From an uncultured Eubacteriales bacterium (GTDB lineage: Bacteria > Bacillota > Clostridia > Oscillospirales > Oscillospiraceae): a stretch of 7,286 nt of DNA. Both the position numbers and the translations under genes were made by a program. Location: contig URSX01000083.1 in NCBI GenBank assembly GCA_900550615.1, forward strand, positions 1-7,286, written 5' to 3'. Shown in pieces: positions 4,938-7,286 of this stretch. A model generated the notes under the pieces. The model worked only from the letters and a program-made list of their open reading frames with translations, made no database searches and was not told where the DNA came from. Numbering within the stretch: the stretch's first letter is position 1; the number at the start of each line of letters is the position of its first letter.

Positions 4938-5732
4938 ATGGCTTTTGGAGAACGATTGCAGCTTCTGCGCCGCCGGGTGGGTCTGACCCAGGAGCAGTTT
5001 GCCGAGCAGCTGCAGGTGTCGCGCCAGGCAGTGAGCAAGTGGGAGTCCGGCAAGGGCTATCCCGAGGTGGAGAAGCTGCTCTACATCTGCCGGCAGTATG
5101 GCGTAACCCTCAATGACCTGTTTGAGCAGGGGGGAAATGAGCCCATTTCCCGGGAAATTTCTCCGGCCGTCCCGCTGAAGGCGTCGGTGGCCGCCTTTGT
5201 GAGCAATCTGTCCCCCCGGAACAAGTGGCTGGCCGCCGGCATCCTGCTGGGCGTGGCGCTGCTGGCTGGCTTTATGGGATTGTGCCTGAAAGGAGGAAAA
5301 GCGGAAATGGAAATGATCGTTTGGATCGCCGCCATGGTGGCCTTCGGCGTGGTGGAGGCCGTTACGGTGGGGCTGGTGTCTATCTGGTTCGTGCTGGGCA
5401 GTGCGGCGGGGCTCATCGCCGCCATCTGCGAAGCCCCTATATGGCTGCAGGTGCTGCTGTTTTTCATCGTGTCCATTGCAGCGCTCATAGCCACCCGTCC
5501 CCTGGTGCGTAAAATGATGGACAAGAACATCGTCCCCACCAATGCCGATGCGGTGTTGGGCAAGGAGGCCCGGGTCACGGAAGCCATCGATAACACCGTT
5601 CCCTCCGGAGCGGTGTATGTAGACGGCAAGACCTGGTCCGCCCGCAGCGAATCCGGCGAGGTGCTGCCGGAGGGGACTCTGGTGCGCACCGTTCGTATGG
5701 AGGGCGTAAAGCTGTTCGTGGAGCGGCTGTAA
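4938..5732 (+). CDS. In-frame fusion: XRE-family HTH domain, transmembrane segment, NfeD-like membrane protein
   Basis: This 264-residue protein has three parts. Residues 5-62 are a Cro/CI-type DNA-binding domain (LTQEQFAEQLQVSRQAVSKW with ESGKGYPE after it). A linker leads to a hydrophobic span at 97-117. From residue 124 the sequence is a complete short NfeD-like protein: three hydrophobic spans (about 126-145, 146-163, 169-188), then a C-terminal OB-fold-like region (200-264) with VLGKEARVTEAIDN, SGAVYVDGKTW and EGTLVRTVRMEGVKLFVERL. NfeD proteins partner with SPFH proteins, and one follows 39 bp downstream. ATG 4938 was chosen because GGGAGG (4926-4931) precedes it by 6 nt; an ATG nine codons earlier lacks a site. 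Codon 124 is an ATG with its own strong ribosome binding site. This could be a true fusion, a dual-product gene, or two genes joined by a base error. Confidence 0.85.
   Translation: MAFGERLQLLRRRVGLTQEQFAEQLQVSRQAVSKWESGKGYPEVEKLLYICRQYGVTLNDLFEQGGNEPISREISPAVPLKASVAAFVSNLSPRNKWLAAGILLGVALLAGFMGLCLKGGKAEMEMIVWIAAMVAFGVVEAVTVGLVSIWFVLGSAAGLIAAICEAPIWLQVLLFFIVSIAALIATRPLVRKMMDKNIVPTNADAVLGKEARVTEAIDNTVPSGAVYVDGKTWSARSESGEVLPEGTLVRTVRMEGVKLFVERL
5291..5309 (+). promoter_or_regulatory. Internal ribosome binding site and start for a stand-alone NfeD product
   Basis: Inside the fused gene AGGAGG (5291-5296, within AAAGGAGGA) precedes ATG 5307-5309 by 10 nt; a second ATG follows at 5313. Initiation here would give a 141-residue protein (5307-5732) of exactly the normal size and start for a short NfeD protein. 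In the long frame the same bases code Lys-Gly-Gly-Lys between two membrane spans. Confidence 0.6.
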
Positions 5733-5771
5733 TAAACAACATTTTATATTATTGAACAGGGAGGAAAAAAC

Positions 5772-6692
5772 ATGTTCGGAGACATCAATATCGGAACCGT
5801 TGCTTTGGCGATCCTGGTGGTGCTGATTCTGATCCTTATCGTCAGCAATATTCAGATCGTTCAGCAGTCCAAGGCCTACGTGGTGGAGCGTCTGGGCGCA
5901 TTCCACGCCGTGTGGGGCGTGGGCCTGCATCTGAAGGTGCCCTTCATTGAGCGCGTGGTAAAAAAGGTGAGCCTGAAGGAGCAGGTGGCGGATTTCGACC
6001 CCCAGCCCGTCATCACCAAGGACAATGTCACCATGCAGATCGACACTGTCATCTATTTCCAGATCACCGACCCCAAGCTCTACACTTATGGCGTGGAGTA
6101 TCCCATGAGCGCCATTGAGAACCTCACCGCCACCACTCTGCGCAACATCATCGGTGAGCTGGAGCTGGACCAGAGCCTTACCAGCCGCGACACCATCAAC
6201 GCCAAGATGCGCTCCATTCTGGATGAGGCCACGGACCCCTGGGGCATCAAGGTCAACCGTGTGGAGCTGAAGAACATCCTGCCGCCCCGTGAGATCCAGA
6301 ACGCCATGGAAAAGCAGATGAAGGCCGAGCGTGAGCGCCGGGAGTCCATCCTCCAGGCGGAGGGCGAAAAGGCCAGCAAGATCCTGGTGGCCGAGGGCGA
6401 GAAGCAGTCCGCCATTTTGAAGGCGGATGCCCAGAAGCAGGCGCGCATCATGCAGGCCGAGGGCGAGGCTACCGCCATTCTGAAGGTGCAGCAGGCCATG
6501 GCCGACTCCCTGAAGCTGCTGAACGAGGCTGCTCCCAATGACCAGGTCATCAAGCTCAAGGCTCTGGAGGCTCTGGAGAAGGTGGCCGACGGCAAGGCTA
6601 CCAAGCTCATCATTCCCAGCGAGATCCAGGGTTTGGCGGGCCTGGCTGCCAGCGCCAAGACCATCCTGTCCGATGATAAGCCGGAGGCGTAA
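5772..6692 (+). CDS. SPFH/Band 7 (stomatin-, QmcA-like) membrane scaffold protein
   Basis: SPFH proteins form large rings at membrane microdomains and modulate membrane proteases and other complexes. The 306-residue product has an N-terminal membrane anchor (about 8-26, TVALAILVVLILILIVSNI) and then the SPFH core, with VVERLGAFHAVWGVGLHLKVPFIERV (37-62, shown to mark the start of the domain), DNVTMQIDTVIYFQITDP and ENLTATTLRNIIGELELD. After PPREIQNAM comes a long charged coiled coil (about 175-245) built of 11-residue repeats carrying AEGE at 196, 207 and 229. The C-terminus, KATKLIIPSEIQGLAG onward, is typical of the stomatin/QmcA type. GGGAGG (5759-5764) lies 7 nt before the start. It is co-transcribed with the upstream NfeD-containing gene, the standard partner arrangement. 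Confidence 0.95.
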   Translation: MFGDINIGTVALAILVVLILILIVSNIQIVQQSKAYVVERLGAFHAVWGVGLHLKVPFIERVVKKVSLKEQVADFDPQPVITKDNVTMQIDTVIYFQITDPKLYTYGVEYPMSAIENLTATTLRNIIGELELDQSLTSRDTINAKMRSILDEATDPWGIKVNRVELKNILPPREIQNAMEKQMKAERERRESILQAEGEKASKILVAEGEKQSAILKADAQKQARIMQAEGEATAILKVQQAMADSLKLLNEAAPNDQVIKLKALEALEKVADGKATKLIIPSEIQGLAGLAASAKTILSDDKPEA

Positions 6693-6698
6693 GGCGCT

Positions 6699-6905
6699 AT
6701 GGCCAAGAAAGAAACCGACCGCTTTGTCAAGGTACTGGACGAGAGCGGGATCATCACCTGCAACGAAATTTGGGCCGACACCCAAACGGGTGTGCAGTAC
6801 CTCTATCACACCAGCGGCAGCTCCGGCGGCCTCACCGTCTTGGTGGACGCCGAGGGCAAGCCCCTGCTGCACCGCCGCACCCCGGATGCCCCGGAGTACA
6901 AATAA
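6699..6905 (+). CDS. Small DUF6440-like protein
   Basis: This 68-residue protein has no signal peptide or membrane span. Its core RFVKVLDESG, NEIWADTQTGVQYLYH, SGSSGGLTVLVDAEGKPLL resembles, from memory, the DUF6440 family, whose function is unknown. The pattern (condition-specific beta strands ending in GGLT.L.D..GKP) suggests a small compact beta-rich fold. The start is 6 bp after the SPFH stop; GGAGG at 6683-6687 overlaps the end of the SPFH gene, so translation is probably coupled. It is the last gene before the terminator, which makes it a genuine operon member. A role linked to SPFH/NfeD membrane complexes is inference from position only. Confidence 0.8.
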   Translation: MAKKETDRFVKVLDESGIITCNEIWADTQTGVQYLYHTSGSSGGLTVLVDAEGKPLLHRRTPDAPEYK

Positions 6906-6924
6906 TAAAAAGAAGCGTATGCGC

Positions 6925-6963
6925 AAAAAGGCCGAAGCGGAAAGTCACCGCTCCGGCTTTTTT
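6925..6963 (+). terminator. Rho-independent terminator of the HTH-NfeD / SPFH operon
   Basis: GCCGAAGCGG (6931-6940) pairs with CCGCTCCGGC (6948-6957), with one A-C mismatch in a 10-bp stem and a 7-nt loop. AAAAAG precedes it and a run of six T follows (6958-6963). It lies 20 bp after the last stop codon. Confidence 0.9.
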
Positions 6964-6971
6964 CTGCCTTT

Positions 6972-7000
6972 GTAGGGCGGTGTGCTCTCACCCCGCCGCC
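6972..7000 (+). repeat. GTAG-led GC-rich hairpin repeat
   Basis: GTAG (6972-6975) is directly followed by an imperfect hairpin in which GGCGGTG pairs with CACCCCGCC across a short loop. It is followed by CTGTACCGCA and then the CGCA-loop palindrome at 7032, the same order as at 3130-3234. Confidence 0.55.
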
Positions 7001-7031
7001 TTGTCCTGTACCGCATTCTTTGCAAAAACTC

Positions 7032-7074
7032 TGTCATTGCGAAGCCAGTGCGCACACTGGCTGTGGCAATCCGT
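7032..7074 (+). repeat. CGCA-loop palindromic repeat, copy 4
   Basis: This 43-bp copy runs from TGTCATTGC to GGCAATCCGT. The inner stem AGCCAGTG / CACTGGCT and loop CGCA (7051-7054) are identical to copy 2. Its outer stem is imperfect where copy 2 is perfect. Confidence 0.88.
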
Positions 7075-7160
7075 CCCCGTATTTATTCCCCGATATTCTC
7101 CGCAAACGGCAGGGCCAACCCTCACGGTCGCCCGCCCCACCGCACCCACAATAAAATGTC

Positions 7161-7188
7161 CGTAGGGGCCGGCGTCCTCGACGGCCCG
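7161..7188 (+). repeat. GTAG-led GC-rich hairpin repeat
   Basis: GTAG (7162-7165) is followed by GGGCCGGCGTC and GACGGCCC, which pair with a two-base bulge around a CTC loop. It follows the pattern of the units at 3335 and 6972. Confidence 0.5.
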
Positions 7189-7213
7189 TTTTGCCGCACC
7201 TCTTGTTACGCTC

Positions 7214-7286
7214 CGTAGGGGCGGGGTTCTCTTGCCCACCGTCGTGCCAACCGATTCCCGGCCACTGTCGTGGCCGCCAATCGGGG
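7214..7286 (-). repeat. Inverted 73-bp copy of 3425-3497, truncated by window edge
   Basis: Compared with the reverse complement of 3425-3497, this stretch matches at 65 of 73 positions by hand with no gaps. It begins with the same CGTAGGGG end and the match is still running at the last base. The full element probably continues outside the window. Confidence 0.85.

Larger units (their letters stand above)
6964..7286. other. Gene-free 323-bp region of palindromic repeats up to the window edge
   Basis: No open frame here resembles a protein. It holds a GTAG-led hairpin (6972-7000), a CGCA-loop palindrome (7032-7074), a looser GC-rich unit around 7110-7140 followed by ACCGCA, a second GTAG-led hairpin (7161-7188) and the start of a copy of the 3425-3497 sequence (7214-7286) cut by the edge. 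Confidence 0.8.

Noticed and set aside
4593..5053. N-terminal extension of the methyltransferase to codon 5051-5053
   Set aside because: The extra 115 residues cross the divergent promoter region and the antisense of the HTH gene, and the family start MATYM has its own ribosome binding site.
4917..6926. 669-codon minus-strand open frame opposite the whole HTH-NfeD/SPFH/DUF6440 operon
   Set aside because: It is antisense to three well-supported genes with recognisable domains and ribosome binding sites. Its product is rich in His, Gln, Gly and Leu in the way expected of a GC-rich shadow frame, and no family is recognisable.

Overview
The window looks like a chromosomal segment of a GC-rich gut-type Clostridia, probably Oscillospiraceae or a relative. 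The reasons are strong AGGAGG-type ribosome binding sites, a CIRCE-controlled groESL operon, Gram-positive-style promoters, high-GC codon use and dense short palindromic intergenic repeats. No phage, plasmid, CRISPR or defence genes were seen.

Layout. Positions 1-2000 (minus strand) hold the heat-shock operon: promoter, CIRCE operator, groES, then a 164-bp spacer loaded with two inverted palindromic repeats, then groEL, which runs off the left edge. Positions 2047-3000 (minus) hold a diacylglycerol-kinase-type lipid kinase just upstream of the groES promoter. Positions 3001-3592 have no gene and form a mosaic of short palindromic repeats. Positions 3593-4708 (minus) encode a THUMP-domain rRNA guanine-N2 methyltransferase. 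A 229-bp divergent promoter region separates it from a plus-strand operon at 4938-6905: an unusual HTH(XRE)-transmembrane-NfeD fusion, an SPFH/stomatin-like membrane scaffold protein and a 68-residue DUF6440-like protein. The operon ends at a clear intrinsic terminator (6925-6963). Positions 6964-7286 are again repeat mosaic.

How the genes work together. groES and groEL form the chaperonin. The NfeD-like and SPFH proteins are a known partner pair that organises membrane microdomains. Here the NfeD part is joined in frame to a Cro/CI-type DNA-binding domain, with a strong internal ribosome binding site and ATG at the junction, so one gene may make both a membrane-tethered regulator and a free NfeD protein. 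The lipid kinase and the methyltransferase are separate housekeeping units.

The least explained material is the repeat content. Four copies of a 43-44 bp palindrome (TGTCATTGC ... AATCCGT) carry a constant CGCA loop and compensatory stem changes. GTAG-led GC-rich hairpins recur next to them in a fixed order. A 163-bp element with imperfect terminal inverted repeats has half of its sequence copied in opposite orientation at the right edge of the window. Two of these repeats sit inside the groESL operon.
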